From positions 194,239 through 258,238 of the forward strand of contig CAUYUJ010002102.1 in the NCBI GenBank assembly GCA_963575745.1: 64,000 bases of DNA, in the 5' to 3' direction. Below the pieces are notes generated by a model that worked only from the letters and a program-made list of their open reading frames with translations, ran no database searches and was not told the DNA's origin. The stretch comes from Prorocentrum cordatum (Eukaryota; Sar; Dinophyceae; Prorocentrales; Prorocentraceae). A program made the position numbers and the translations under genes. This document shows positions 20,651 through 32,070 of this stretch, one piece after another. Each line of letters starts with the position of its first letter. Position 1 is the first letter of the stretch.

Positions 20651-22045
20651 GTCGTTGGAGACTCGCCCGCAACGTCTACCGTTGTCGACGTTGCCATGAT
20701 ACCGAGCCCGCCCAAGTCGCCGACTCGCAATGAAGTGCCCGCTGGTATGTGCCCAACGATCAGCGCCACCGCGGCCGCGTCGGTCGTGCCAAACCAACCA
20801 GCCGCTGCGCGCGCGTGCTTGGGTTGGCGCGGCCGCGGAGACGCACCAGCCAACGCCGAGCATGCATCGCAATCGTCACCTTATGGTTTTTGCAAACCAA
20901 GTTACGGGTGGGTGGATGGGATGTTCGCAAGAGCACGGGATGTTTCATCTCGTTTGTTAAAATCAACTGCGCCACATAGCTTGCACCTCATAGCTTACAC
21001 CGCATAGTTCACACCACATCTCCGCATAGCTTAGACCACAAATATTGCACCATACTGCGAACACCACATATCCAGAGTACAATAACTTTTTGTCTGCTGC
21101 ATGTTGGCAAACTTTCTAATCCGGGACATGTAGTAGCACCCATTTTGACAACGAGGGGGGAAGGCAGCCGTCAAACCGGAACGCGGGATCAACCTGAGCA
21201 GACCGAGGCGTCAACCACAAATGTCTTCTCGGATGGTTCGACATGATAGTCTCGCGGAAGTTTCTGTAGATAATCTTGGGGCCGCCTCGGGACCATTTAG
21301 GAGGCCTTGGGGGCTCTGTGGGGGCTCTTTTGCGGGCTTTTCGGGCCCTCTCGGGGCGATCCAAGAGACCATCCTCCAAAAAGGGGGTTGCTCAATCACA
21401 GCCCCCGTGTCGCAGTCCGAAAAGTCGTCTCTTGAAGCCCTGGAGCGCTCTTGTGCCGCTTTGGGGGCTGTCCCAGGGCTCTTCTGGGCCTCTATTGGGC
21501 TCTCTTGGGGCCATCTTCAAGCCCTAGAAGCCCCAGAAGCCCATCGGAAGCCATCGGAAACCAACTCGGGCCATCTTGCGCCATTGTGGAGCCATCTTGG
21601 CCCGAAAGCTCCCAAGACCCATGCTACGCATGCGTAATGTGTCAGTGACTCTGTGCGTGTAAAGAAATTGAAGCGGGCCGCCGCGGACTCCGTCACAGGC
21701 TTCCTTACGGAGCCAGCCACGTCGCCATTTTGGGCGCTCTTGGGGCCGTCTTAGGGCTTTTGGGGGGCCCCTCTTGGGGCTCTATTAGGCGAGCTTGGAG
21801 CCATCTTGAGGCCTCAGACGCCCATCGGAAGCGAAAAGGTGAGAAGGCATACATCATTGAAAGACTGTAGCGTTTGATCGATATGTTGGCTCATCGGGGA
21901 TACCCTTGGGAAGATTCGTGTCCACTTGAAGCTGGCTGGTGGTGGTCTTAAGGCCTCATGTCGGAATTTTGTAAGCCACCTTGGGCTACATTGTGACATC
22001 TTGGAGGCCATCGTGTTCTACCGGGTCCATCTTGGACCATCTTAG
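20651..22045. repeat. Upstream spacer of copy 5
   Basis: 20651-20970 spacer, 20971-21080 CATAGC repeats, 21081-21264 conserved spacer, 21265-22045 CTTGGGG-rich block. This is a clean reference for judging the damaged unit at 16606-18005. Confidence 0.78.
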
Positions 22046-22693
22046 AAACATTAGCCCCTCGAGTACCCCCCTCTCAAGACCCAGGGGAGGGGGTAGGGGG
22101 TAGGGGGACGGCTACACACAAGCCGCAAGACTTCTCTCTCACTCCCACCCGCACTCCCAACATAGTATCACCCGGGCCTCAGCATATTCAGCCGTTGCCA
22201 TTGGATAGACCGCCACTGGGAACCAACACAGACGCCAGGTGCACGACGCGTGCCACGCACGCCACACGAATATGGTTTCGGTTTTGTCGCCAATAGGGTG
22301 GTGGAGAGGGTGTCAGTAGATCAGGTGTAGAGGTAAGCCCTCCCTCATGGGAAGAAGGTGGTTGGAGGAGCTTTGCCCCTGAATCTTCTATGCCCAATCA
22401 ACCCAGCCAATCAGCAAGGTTGTGGTGCTGGCAAGGGCGCGGCTGTGGCGCGCTTAAGTGCCGCGCTTAAGGTCCAGTGCCCGTACGGCGCCCTCACTCC
22501 CCTGCTGCGAAAGGCTTCGGGCCAGGGCTTGCTCCCGCTGCTCCTTCTCTAACCCTCGCCCTCATCCGCTTGCTCCGCTTCCCCTCCTCTCCTCCTCCCC
22601 CGCGGCCGTCTCTTCTCAAGCCGTTTGTTCGCCCGAGCCGTCGTGGCTCCGCCCCCGGGGTGCCTTTTCGCTGCCTACCCCCCCTCTCCGCAG
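22046..22693 (+). promoter_or_regulatory. 5' region of gene copy 5
   Basis: CCAAT boxes at 22394-22398 and 22407-22411, acceptor AG at 22692-22693. Confidence 0.6.
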
Positions 22694-22715
22694 AAAGGCC
22701 GCCCACGCCTGAGCG

Positions 22716-23330
22716 ATGTCGGCCGGCGTGCCCATGGAGCCCCAGCAGGAGATGATGTACGCGGCGCCCGCGGAGCCGCAGCGCATGAACATCTCCCCGG
22801 AGATGTTCCAGAAGCTCATGGCCGGGCATCCCGTGACTGAGGAGGAGATCCACGCGGACGCCGCGGCCATGGGCGGGGCGGCGGCGCCTGTCGTGGAGGC
22901 GGCCACGGCGGCGGTCGACGCCGCCGCCGACGCGGTGGGCGCGAAGAAGAAGTCCAAGAAGGAGAAGAAGAGCAAGGATCGGCGCCGCGCAGAAGGGGGT
23001 GGGGCGAGGGGGGCGACTGGCTGAGGAGGCAGGAGGACCCCCTCTGCCTTTTTTTCCAGAGGCCCTCTCAGAAGCCTCTCAGAAGGGACCGATGCCTTCC
23101 AAGAAGCACTTGGCCTTCCTGGATGGTCGCACCCCCAGGGGTCCATCCTGACCAGTTTTTCGAGCCGCGTCCAGCCGTTGCCGTGAGGGCCCCTTGGCGG
23201 GCCGCGAGAAGGGCGGAACGAGCTCCTCGTCAGCCCCTCTCGCCTTTCCCCCCTTCTTCTGCGCGCCGCCAAGCAGGACGGGAGCAAGAAGGTCAAGACC
23301 AAGTCCGGGAAGAAGAAGGGCTGCTGCTGA
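22716..23330 (+). CDS. Array gene copy 5: 104-aa protein
   Basis: Exon 1 22716-22976, intron 22977-23276 (300 bp), exon 2 23277-23330. Exons match copy 4 exactly. The intron differs from copy 4 by small compensating indels around 23045. Together, copies 4 and 5 are the most recent-looking pair of the array, about 4.04 kb apart. Confidence 0.82.
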
Positions 23331-24189
23331 GCGCCAGCGGTGGCCGTTTGCCCCGTGGGGGCTTTTGGTTTATCGCCTCCGTTGCCCGACGCTGCCGTTT
23401 GCCGCCCCATCCGCAGACCTCCGACGTCGTGATTCTGTTGACGACGCGGCCCCCCGAGGCTGTCGACCCCATCCTGCGCCAGGACCGGCTTCCCCTCGCG
23501 GGTCTTTGTTGGATGGCCTGCGGGGCCCGGGGGAACGGTCCCCGAGGGGGTGGGGTTGTCCAAGTGCCGGGGAAGCCAGCCATCGTCGATTTTGTCTCAG
23601 CGGCGCTGGAGGTCTGGGGGTCTATTGTACGCGCTCCACCCGGGAGCCAAAGCGTCTGCCAAAGAGCTGTGGGGAGCAGCGGGAGCTGCAGGGCGACGGC
23701 GAGCCGCGAGCCCCGAGCCGTTCCAGGGCCCGAGGGGGCCCCCGGGCGGCTCCGGGGCCGAGGTCGCGCCGCAGGCCGTCCGCGCGTGCCGTTCTTAAAG
23801 GAATTGGCAGCTATGGCCAGCGTAAAAAAGAGGGGGAGCTCCTCAGGCACAAAATGATTGACGCTTCGCGTGTGTGGGTTGTTCCCCGAGCTGTGCTCGC
23901 ACCTGCGGGAGATGATATGCCATTCTTTATCTTCTAGGTAATCGGACTTGGTCGTTGGGTCTCCGCTCGAAGGGTGCCGTTGGGCGCCTCGTGGGCGCCA
24001 TCTGCGTGGTTGCTGGTTGTTGGGTGTTCGCCCCGTGTGCGCCCGTGGACGCCTCGTGGGCACCCCGTGTGTGGTGGCTGGTTGTTGGGTTTTCGCCTGG
24101 TGGGCGCCCGTGGGCGCCTCGAAAAAACATACAAAAACTCAAGGCTTCGCAACACAAATGTTCAACAAAAGCGTGCGCGCGCGCTCTTG
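23331..24189 (+). other. 3' flank of copy 5 and 65-bp repeats
   Basis: 3' flank to 23945, 65-bp repeats at 23946-24120, leader to 24189. GCGAGCC is duplicated near 23699. Confidence 0.65.
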
Positions 24190-24522
24190 CGTCGTCGTCG
24201 TCGTCGCCGTCCTCCCTCCTCCCTCGTCGTCGTTGTCGTCGTCGCCGTCGTCGTCCTCTGTCTTTCCTCGTCCTCGTCGTCGTTTTTGCGTCGTCGTCGT
24301 TTCCGTCGTCGTTGTCGCCGTGGTCGTCCCTCTTCCTTCGTTGTCTTCGTCGGCGTTTCATCGTTGTCCCTCCTATTTCGTCGCCGTCGTCGTTGTCGTC
24401 GTCGTCGTCGTCGTCGTCGTCTTCCCTCCTCCCTCGTCAATGTCGTCGTCGCCATCGTCGTCCTCCCTCCTCCCTCGTCGTCGTCGTTGTCTTCGTTGGC
24501 GACGTCGTCGTCTTCGTCGTCT

Positions 24523-24556
<34 letters not shown>

Positions 24557-24705
24557 TGTCGTCGTCGGCGTCGTCGTCGTCGTCGGCGGTGGCTGCGTAG
24601 TCGTCGTCGTCGTTGTCATCGTCGTCGTCGTGAGCGTTGGCGTCGTCGTCGTCGTCGTCGTCGGTGTTGTCGCCGTCGTCGTCGTTGTCGTCGTCGTCGT
24701 CGAAG
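24190..24705. repeat. GTC microsatellite tract 6
   Basis: Imperfect (GTC)n. Its internal interruptions (including GTCAATGTCG) match tract 1 at 141-655 rather than tract 5. Confidence 0.9.
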
Positions 24706-26100
24706 TCGTTGGAGACTCGCCCGCAACGTCTACCGTTGTCGACGTTGCCATGATACCGAGCCCGCCCAAGTCGCCGACTCGCAATGAAGTGCCCGCTGGT
24801 ATGTGCCCAACGATCAGCGCCACCGCGGCCGCGTCGGTCGTGCCAAACCAACCAGCCGCTGCGTGCGCGTGCTTGGGTTGGCGCGGCCGCGGAGACGCAC
24901 CAGCCAACGCCGAGCATGCATCGCAATCGTCACCTTATGGCTTTTGCAAACCAAGTTACGGGTGGGTGGATGGGATGTTCGCAAGAGCACGGGATGTGTC
25001 ATCTCGTTTGTTAAAATCAGCTGCGCCACATAGCTTGCACCTCATAGCTTACACCGCATAGTTCACACCACATCTCCGCATAGCTTAGACCACAAATATT
25101 GCACCATACTGCGAACACCACATATCCAGAGTACAATAACTTACTGTCTGCTGCATGTTGGCAAACTTTCTAATCCGGGACATGTAGTAGCACCCATTTT
25201 GACAACGAGGGGGGAAGGCAGCCGTCAAACCGGAACGCGGGATCAACCTGAGCAGACCGAGGCGTCAACCACAAATGTCTTCTCGGATGGTTCGACATGG
25301 TAGTCTCGCGGAAGTTTCTGTAGATAATCTTGGGGCCGCCTCGGGACCATTTAGGAGGCCTTGGTGGCTCTGTGGGGGCTCTTTTGCGGGCTTTTCGGGC
25401 CCTCTCGGGGCGATCCAAGAGACCATCCTCCAAAAAGGGGGTTGCTCAATCACAGCCCCCGTGTCGCAGTCCGAAAAGTCGTCTCTTGAAGCCCTGGAGC
25501 GCTCTTGTGCCGCTTTGGGGGCTGTCCCAGGGCTCTTCTGGGCCTCTCTTGGGCTCTCTTGGGGCCATCTTCAAGCCCTAGAAGCCCCAGAAGCCCATCG
25601 GAAGCCATCGGAAACCAACTCGGGCCATCTTGCGCCATTGTGGAGCCATCTTGGCCCGAAAGCTCCCAAGACCCATGCTACGCATGCGTAATCTGTCAGT
25701 GACTCTGTGCGTGTAAAGAAATGGAAGCGGGCCGCCGCGGACTCCATCACAGGCTTCCTTACGGAGCCAGCCACGTCGCCATTTTGGGCGCTCTTGGGGC
25801 CGTCTTAGGGCTTTTGGGGGGCCCCTCTTGGGGCTCTATTAGGCGAGCTTGGAGCCATCTTGAGGCCTCAGACGCCCATCGGAAGCGAAAAGGTGAGAAG
25901 GCATACATCATTGAAAGACTGTAGCGTTTGATCGATATGTTGGCTCATCGGGGATACCCTTGGGAAGATTCGTGTCCACTTGAAGCTGGCTGGTGGTGGT
26001 CTTGAGGCCTCATGTCGGAATTTTGTAAGCCACCTTGGGCTACATTGTGACATCTTGGAGGCCATCGTGTTCTACCGGGTCCATCTTGGACCATCTTAGA
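24706..26100. repeat. Upstream spacer of copy 6
   Basis: 24706-25024 spacer, 25025-25130 CATAGC repeats, 25131-25319 conserved spacer, 25320-26100 CTTGGGG-rich block. Confidence 0.78.
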
Positions 26101-26735
26101 AACATTAGCCCCTCGAGTACCCCCCTCTCAAGACCCAGGGGAGGGGGTAGGGGGTAGGGGGACGGCTACACACAAGCCGCAAGACTTCTCTCTAACTCCC
26201 ACCCGCACTCCCAACATAGTATCACCCGGGCCTCAGCATATTCAGCCGTTGCCATTGGATAGACCGCCACTGGGAACCAACACAGACGCCAGGTGCACGA
26301 CGCGTGCCACGCACGCCACACGAATATGGTTTCGGTTTTGTCGCCAATAGGGTGGTGGAGAGGGTGTCAGTAGATCAGGAGTAGAGGTAAGCCCTCCCTC
26401 ATGGGAAGAAGGTGGTTGGAGGAGCTTTGCCCCTGAATCTTCTATGCCCAATCAACCCAGCCAATCAGCAAGGTTGTGGTGCTGGCAAGTGCGCGGCTGT
26501 GGCGCGCTTAAGGTCCAGTGCCCGTACGGCGCCCTCACTCCCCTGCTGCGAAAGGCTTCGGGCCAGGGCTTGCTCCCGCTACTCCTTCTCTAACCCTCGC
26601 CCTCATCCGCTTGCTCCGCTTCCCCTCTCCTCCTACCCCGCGGCCGTCTCTGCTCAAGCCGTTTGTTCGCCCGAGCCGTCGTGGCTCCGCCCCCAGGGTG
26701 CCTTTTCGCTGCCTCCCCCCCCCCCCTTTCCGCAG
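26101..26735 (+). promoter_or_regulatory. 5' region of gene copy 6
   Basis: CCAAT boxes at 26448-26452 and 26461-26465. The acceptor is preceded by an unusually long C run (about 26715-26727) and ends with AG at 26734-26735. The 14-bp duplication of copy 5 is absent. Confidence 0.6.
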
Positions 26736-26757
26736 AAAGGCCGCCCACGCCTGAGCG

Positions 26758-27377
26758 ATGTCGGCCGGCGTGCCCATGGAGCCCCAGCAGGAGATGATCT
26801 ACGCGGCGCCCGCGGAGCCGCAGCGCATGAACATCTCCCCGGAGATGTTCCAGAAGCTCATGGCCGGGCATCCCGTGACTGAGGAGGAGATCCACGCGGA
26901 CGCCGCGGCCATGGGCGGGGCGGCGGCGCCCGTCGTGGAGGCGGCCAAGGCGGCGGTCGACGCCGCCGCCGACGCGGTGGGCGCGAAGAAGAAGTCCAAG
27001 AAGGAGAAGAAGAGCAAGGATCGGCGCCGCGCAGAAGGGGGTGGGGCGAGGGGGGCGGCTGGCTGAGGAGGCAGAAGGAACCCCTCTCTGCCTTTGTTCC
27101 AGAGGCCGTCTCAGAAGCCTCTCAGAAGGGACCGATGCCTTCCAAGAAGCCCTTGGCCTTCCTAGATGGTCGCCACCCCAGGGGTCGTCCATCCTGACAA
27201 GTTTTTCGAGCCGCGTCCAGCCGTTGCCGTGAGGGCCCCCTGGCAGGCCCCGCAAAGGGCGGAACGAGCTCCTCGTAAGCTCCCCCTCGCCTTTGCCCCC
27301 TTCTTCTGCGCGCCGCCAAGCAGGACGGGAGCAAGAAGGTCAAGACCAAGTCCGGGAAGAAGAAGGGCTGTTGCTGA
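26758..27377 (+). CDS. Array gene copy 6: 104-aa variant with two substitutions
   Basis: Exon 1 26758-27018, intron 27019-27323 (305 bp), exon 2 27324-27377. This is the only copy with amino-acid changes: Met14 to Ile (ATC) and Thr64 to Lys (AAG). Exon 2 has one silent change (TGT for the first terminal cysteine). It lies just before the short spacer that holds the MITE-like insertion. It could be a slightly different isoform or an early step in decay; the frame and both splice sites are intact. Confidence 0.82.
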
Positions 27378-28116
27378 GCGCCGGCGGTGACCGTTTGCCC
27401 CGTGGGGGCTTTTGATTTATCGCCTCCGTTGCCCGACGCTGCCGTTTGCCGCCCCATCCGCAGACCTCCGACGTCGTGATTCTGTTGACGACGCGGCCCC
27501 CCGAGGCTGTCGACCTCGTCCTGCGCCAGGACCGGCTTCCCCTCGGGGGTCTCTGTTGGATGGCCCTGTGGGGCCCAGGGGAACGGCCCCGGGGGGGGGG
27601 TTTCCCAAGTGCCCGGGAAGCCAGCCATCGTCGATTTTTGTCTCGGCGGCGCTGGAGGTCTGGAGGTCCATTGTACGCGCTTCACCCGGGAGCCAAAGCG
27701 TCTGCCAAAGAGCTGTAGGGAGCAGCGGGAGCTGCAGGGCGACGGCGAGCCCCGAGCCGTTCCAGGGCCCGAGGGGGCCCCCGGGCCGCTCGGGGGCCGA
27801 GGTCGCGCCGCAGGCCGTCCGCGCGTGCCGTTCTTAAAGGAATTGGCAGCTATGGCCAGCGTAAAAAAGAGGGGGAGAGCTCCTCAGGCACAACTGCGGG
27901 CAATCATCTGCAATTATCTATCTTCTAGGTTATCGGACCTGATTGTTGGGTCTCCGCTCGAAGGGCGCCGTTGGGCGCCTCATGGGCGCCACCTGCGTGG
28001 TTGCTGGTTGTTGGGTGTTCGCCCGGTGTGCGCCCGAGGACGCCTCGTGGGCACCCCGCGTGTGTGGTGGGTGGTTGTTGGGTTTTTGCTTGGTGGGCGC
28101 CCGTGGGCGCCTCGTC
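27378..28116 (+). other. 3' flank of copy 6 and 65-bp repeats
   Basis: 3' flank to 27933 with several private changes (GACCTCGTC, and a long G run at about 27591-27600). 65-bp repeats at 27934-28116. There is no GTC tract in this unit. Confidence 0.65.
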
Positions 28117-29560
28117 GCCACCTCCACAGTTAGCTTGCACCAAAGAGCTTGCACCATACAATTGCGATGTAGATGTATATATCTGCTTGAGTCGCTGCCG
28201 CAACATAGTTTACACCACATAGCTTGCTTGTACCACAAAGCTTAGACCACACAGCTTGCACCACATGGCTTGCACCTGACAGCTTACATAACATACGGTG
28301 GGGGCGTTGGTTGAGGGAGATGCCCAGGAGACTTGAGACCCTGAAGGGTTCCTTCTCTGATGAGGGCGGCGGTAATATCCATGGTCGATCCAAGATTGGA
28401 GTTCCACTGGCTTCCAAACCCTGGATTCCCTATCTAAGGGTTCCTTATCCAATGCCCACACCGTAGTCTACAGCACCTAGCTTGCACCATATAGACTGCA
28501 CCACATAGCTTGCACCGCATAGCTTACACCACATAGCTTGCTCAGCATAGCTGGCACCACATAGCGTACACCACATATCCGGAGTGGAATAAGTCATTGT
28601 TTGCTCCATGTTGGTAAACACTTCGATCCAGGGCATGTAGGGGCACACAGTTTGACAAAGAGGAGGGACAGCAGCCGTTACACGAGAACGCGGGATCAGT
28701 CTGGGCAGACCGAGGCGTCAACCATAAATGTCTTCGCGGATGGTTCGACATGGTTGCCTCGCGGAAGTTTCTTTAGATAATCTTGGGACCGTCTCGGGAC
28801 CATTTTGGAGGCCTTGGGGGCTCTGTGGGCGCTCTCTTGCGGGCATTTCGGGCCCGCTCGGGGCGATCCAGGAGACCATCCTCCAAACAGGGGGCTGCTC
28901 GATTACAGCCCCTATGTCGCAGTCCGAAAAATCGTTTCTTGAAGCCCTAGAGCGCTCTCGTGCCGCTCTTGCGGCCGTCTTAGAGCTCCTCTGGGCCGGG
29001 CTCTCTTGGGGCCATCGCCAGGCCCTAGAAGCCCTAGAAGTCCATCGGAAGCCATCGGAAGCCAACTCGGGCCATCTTGCGCCATTGTGGAGCCATCTTG
29101 GCCCGAGAGCTCCCACTACCCATCCCACACGTGCGCAATGTGTCAGTGACTCTGCGCTTGTAAAGAAATAGAAGCGGATCGCCGCGGACTCCATCACAGG
29201 CTTCCTCTGGAGCCAGATACGTCGCCTCTTTGGGCGCTCTTGTGGCCGTCTGAGGACTTTTATTGGGCCCCTCTTGGGGCTTTGTCGAGCGAGCGTGGAG
29301 CCATCTTGTGGCCTCAGATGCCCATCGGAAGCGAAGTGGTGAGAAGGCATATATGCCTGCTGAAGCCCTGTAGCGTTTGATAGAGATGTTGGCTCATCGG
29401 GGGTATCCTTGGGCAGATTCGTGTCCACTTGAAGCTGTCTAGTGGTGGTCCTCATGTCGGCATTTTGGAAACGACCTTGGGCTACCTTGTGAACATCTTG
29501 GAGGCCATCTTTTCTGCTGGGTCCATCTTGGACCATCTTAGAAGCACTAGCCCCTCGCGA
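28117..29560. repeat. Upstream spacer of copy 7 without GTC tract
   Basis: CATAGC repeats cover about 28120-28580, interrupted by the insertion at 28296-28463. 28581-28774 is conserved spacer and 28775-29560 a diverged CTTGGGG-rich block. Skipping the microsatellite and its spacer explains the short 3.4-kb gene-to-gene distance. Confidence 0.78.
28296..28463. mobile_element. 168-bp MITE-like insertion with terminal inverted repeats and TA duplication
   Basis: The left end CGGTGGGGGCGTTGG and the right end CCAATGCCCACACCG are inverted repeats matching at 13 of 15 positions. TA flanks both sides (28294-28295 and 28464-28465). Paralogous units at about 4215 and 35697 have the uninterrupted site ACATAGTCTAC with a single TA. 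A TA target duplication is typical of Tc1/mariner-type transposition. The element is too short to encode a transposase and must have been mobilised in trans. Its sequence occurs nowhere else in the window. Confidence 0.75.
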
Positions 29561-30137
29561 GTCCCCCCCCGTCAAGACCCATTGGGTCAGGCTGCACACA
29601 AGCCGCAAGACTTCCCGCTCACTCCCACCCGCCCTCCCAACATAGCACTTATTACCGTAGTCTCAGCATATTCAGCCGTCGCCACTGGGAACCAACACGG
29701 ACGCCAGGTGCGCGACGGGTGCCACGCGCGCCACACGAACATGTTTTCGGCTTTGTCGCCAGTAGGGTGGTGGAGAGGGTGTCAGTAGATCAGGAATAGG
29801 GGTAAACCCTCCCTGATGGGAAGAAGGTAGTTGGAGGAGCTTTGCCCCTGAACCCAGCCAATCAGCAAGGTTGTGGTGCTGGCAAGTGCGCGGCTGTGGC
29901 GCGCTTGAGGTCCAGGGCCCGTACGGCGCCATCACTTCCTGCGGCGGAAGCCTTCGGGCCAGGGCTTGCTCCTGCTGCTCCTTCTCTCACCCTCGCCCTC
30001 GTCCACTTGCTCCGCTTCCCCTCCTTCCCTCCTCCTCCGCGGCCGTCCCTGCTCAAGCCGTTTGTTCGACCGAGCCGTCGTGGCTCCGTTGGCCCCCCCC
30101 AGGGTGCCTTTTCGCTGCCCCCCCCGCCTCTCCGCAG
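29561..30137 (+). promoter_or_regulatory. 5' region of gene copy 7
   Basis: One CCAAT box at 29858-29862 and acceptor AG at 30136-30137. The first base change in the predicted leader (AGAGG for AAAGG) does not affect spacing to the ATG. Confidence 0.6.
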
Positions 30138-30159
30138 AGAGGCCGCCCACGCCTGAGCG

Positions 30160-30784
30160 ATGTCGGCCGGCGTGCCCATGGAGCCCCAGCAGGAGATGAT
30201 GTACGCGGCGCCCGCGGAGCCGCAGCGCATGAACATCTCCCCGGAGATGTTCCAGAAGCTCATGGCCGGGCATCCCGTGACTGAGGAGGAGATCCACGCG
30301 GACGCCGCGGCCATGGGCGGGGCGGCGGCGCCCGTCGTGGAGGCGGCCACGGCGGCGGTCGACGCCGCCGCCGACGCGGTGGGCGCGAAGAAGAAGTCCA
30401 AGAAGGAGAAGAAGAGCAAGGACTGGCGCTGCGCAGAAGGGGGTGGGGCGAGGGGGCGATTGGCTGAGGAGCCAGGAGGACTCTCTCTTGCCTTTTTGTT
30501 CCAGAGGCCGTCTCAGAAGCCTCTCGGAAGGGATCGATGCCTTCCAAAAAGCCCTTTGCCTTCCTGGGGGTTCGCTGGTTCGCCCCCCCAGGGGTTCATC
30601 CTGACCAGTTTTTCGAGCTGCGTCCAGCCCGTGCCGTGAGGGCCCCCTGGCAGGCCCCGCAAAGGGCGGAACGAGCTCCTCATAAGCTCACCCTCGCCTT
30701 TGCCCCCTTCTTCTGCGCGCCGCCAAGCAGGACGGGAGCAAGAAGGTCAAGACCAAGTCCGGGAAGAAGAAGGGCTGCTGCTGA
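30160..30784 (+). CDS. Array gene copy 7: 104-aa protein
   Basis: Exon 1 30160-30420, intron 30421-30730 (310 bp), exon 2 30731-30784. Exons match copy 2. The fourth intron base differs (GACTGG rather than GACCGG), a change that would be Arg to Trp if the region were coding. That again fits removal as an intron. Confidence 0.82.
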
Positions 30785-31560
30785 GCGCCGGCGGTGGCCG
30801 TTTGCCCCGTGGGGGCTTTTGATTTATCGCCTCCGTTGCCCGTCGCTGCCGTTTGCCGCCCCATCCGCAGACCTCCGACGTCGTGATTCTGTTGACGACG
30901 CGGCCCCCCGAGGCTGTCGACCCCATCCTGCGCCAGGACCGGCTTCCCCTCGCGGGTCTCTGTTGGATGGCCTGCGGGGCCCGGGGGAACGGCCCCCGAG
31001 GGGGTGGGGTTGCCCGAGTGCCGGGGAAGCCAGCCCTCGTCGATTTTTGTCTCGGCGGCGCTGGAGGTCTGGGGGTCCATTGTACGCGCTCCACCCGGGA
31101 GCCAAAGCGTCTGCCAAAGAGCTGTAGGGAGCAGCGGGAGCTGCAGGGCGACGGTGAGCCCCGAGCCGTTCCAGGGCCCGAGGGGGCCCCCAGGCGGCTC
31201 GGGGGCCGAGGTCGCGCCGCAGGCCGTCCGCGCGTGCCGTTCTTAAAGGAATTGGCAGCGATGGCCAGCGTAAAAAAGAGGGGGAGAGCTACTCAGGCAC
31301 AACTGTGGGCAATCATCTGCCATGATCTATCTTCTAGGTAATCGGGCCTGGTTGTTGGGTCTTCGCTCGAAGGGCGCCGCTGGGCGCCTTATGGGCGCCA
31401 TCTGCGTGGTTGCTGGTTGTTGGGTCTTCGCCCGGTGTGCGCCCGTGGACGCCTCGTGGGTTTTCGCCTGATGGGCGCCCGTGGGCGCCTCGAAAAAACA
31501 TACAAAAACACAAGGCTTCGCAACACAAATGTTCAACAAAAGCGTGCGCGCGCGCTCTTG
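30785..31560 (+). other. 3' flank of copy 7, short 65-bp repeat block and GTC leader
   Basis: 3' flank to 31346, 65-bp repeats at 31347-31492 with the same internal deletion as after copy 2, leader to 31560. Confidence 0.65.
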
Positions 31561-32070
31561 CGTCGTCGTTGTCGTCGTCGCCGTCCTCCCTCCTCCCTCG
31601 TCGTCGTTGTCGTCGTCGCCGTCGTCGTCCTCTGTCTTTCCTCGTCTTCGTCGTCGTTTTTGCGTCGACGTTTCCGTCGTCGTTGTCGCCGTGGTCGTCC
31701 CTCCTCCCTCGTTGTCTTCGTCGGCGTTTCATCGTTGTCCCTCCTATTTCGTCGCCGTCGTCGTTGTCGTCGTCGTCGTCGTCGTCTTCCCTCCTCCCTC
31801 GTCGTTGTCGTCGTCGCCATCGTCGTCCTCCCTCCTCCCTCGTCGTCGTCGTCGTCTTCGTTGGCGACGTCGTCGTCTTCGTCGTCTTCGTCGTCGCCGT
31901 CGCCGTCGTCGCCGTCGTTGTCGTCGTCGGTGTCGTCGTCGTCGTCGGCGACGGCGGCGTAGTCGTCGTCGGCGTTGTCATCGTCGTCGTCAGCGTTGGC
32001 GTCGTCGTCGTCGTCGGTGTTGTCGCCGTCGTCGTCGACGTCGTTGTCGTCGTCGTCGTCGAAGTCGTTG
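31561..32070. repeat. GTC microsatellite tract 7
   Basis: Imperfect (GTC)n, homologous to tract 3 but with the normal right end. Confidence 0.9.
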
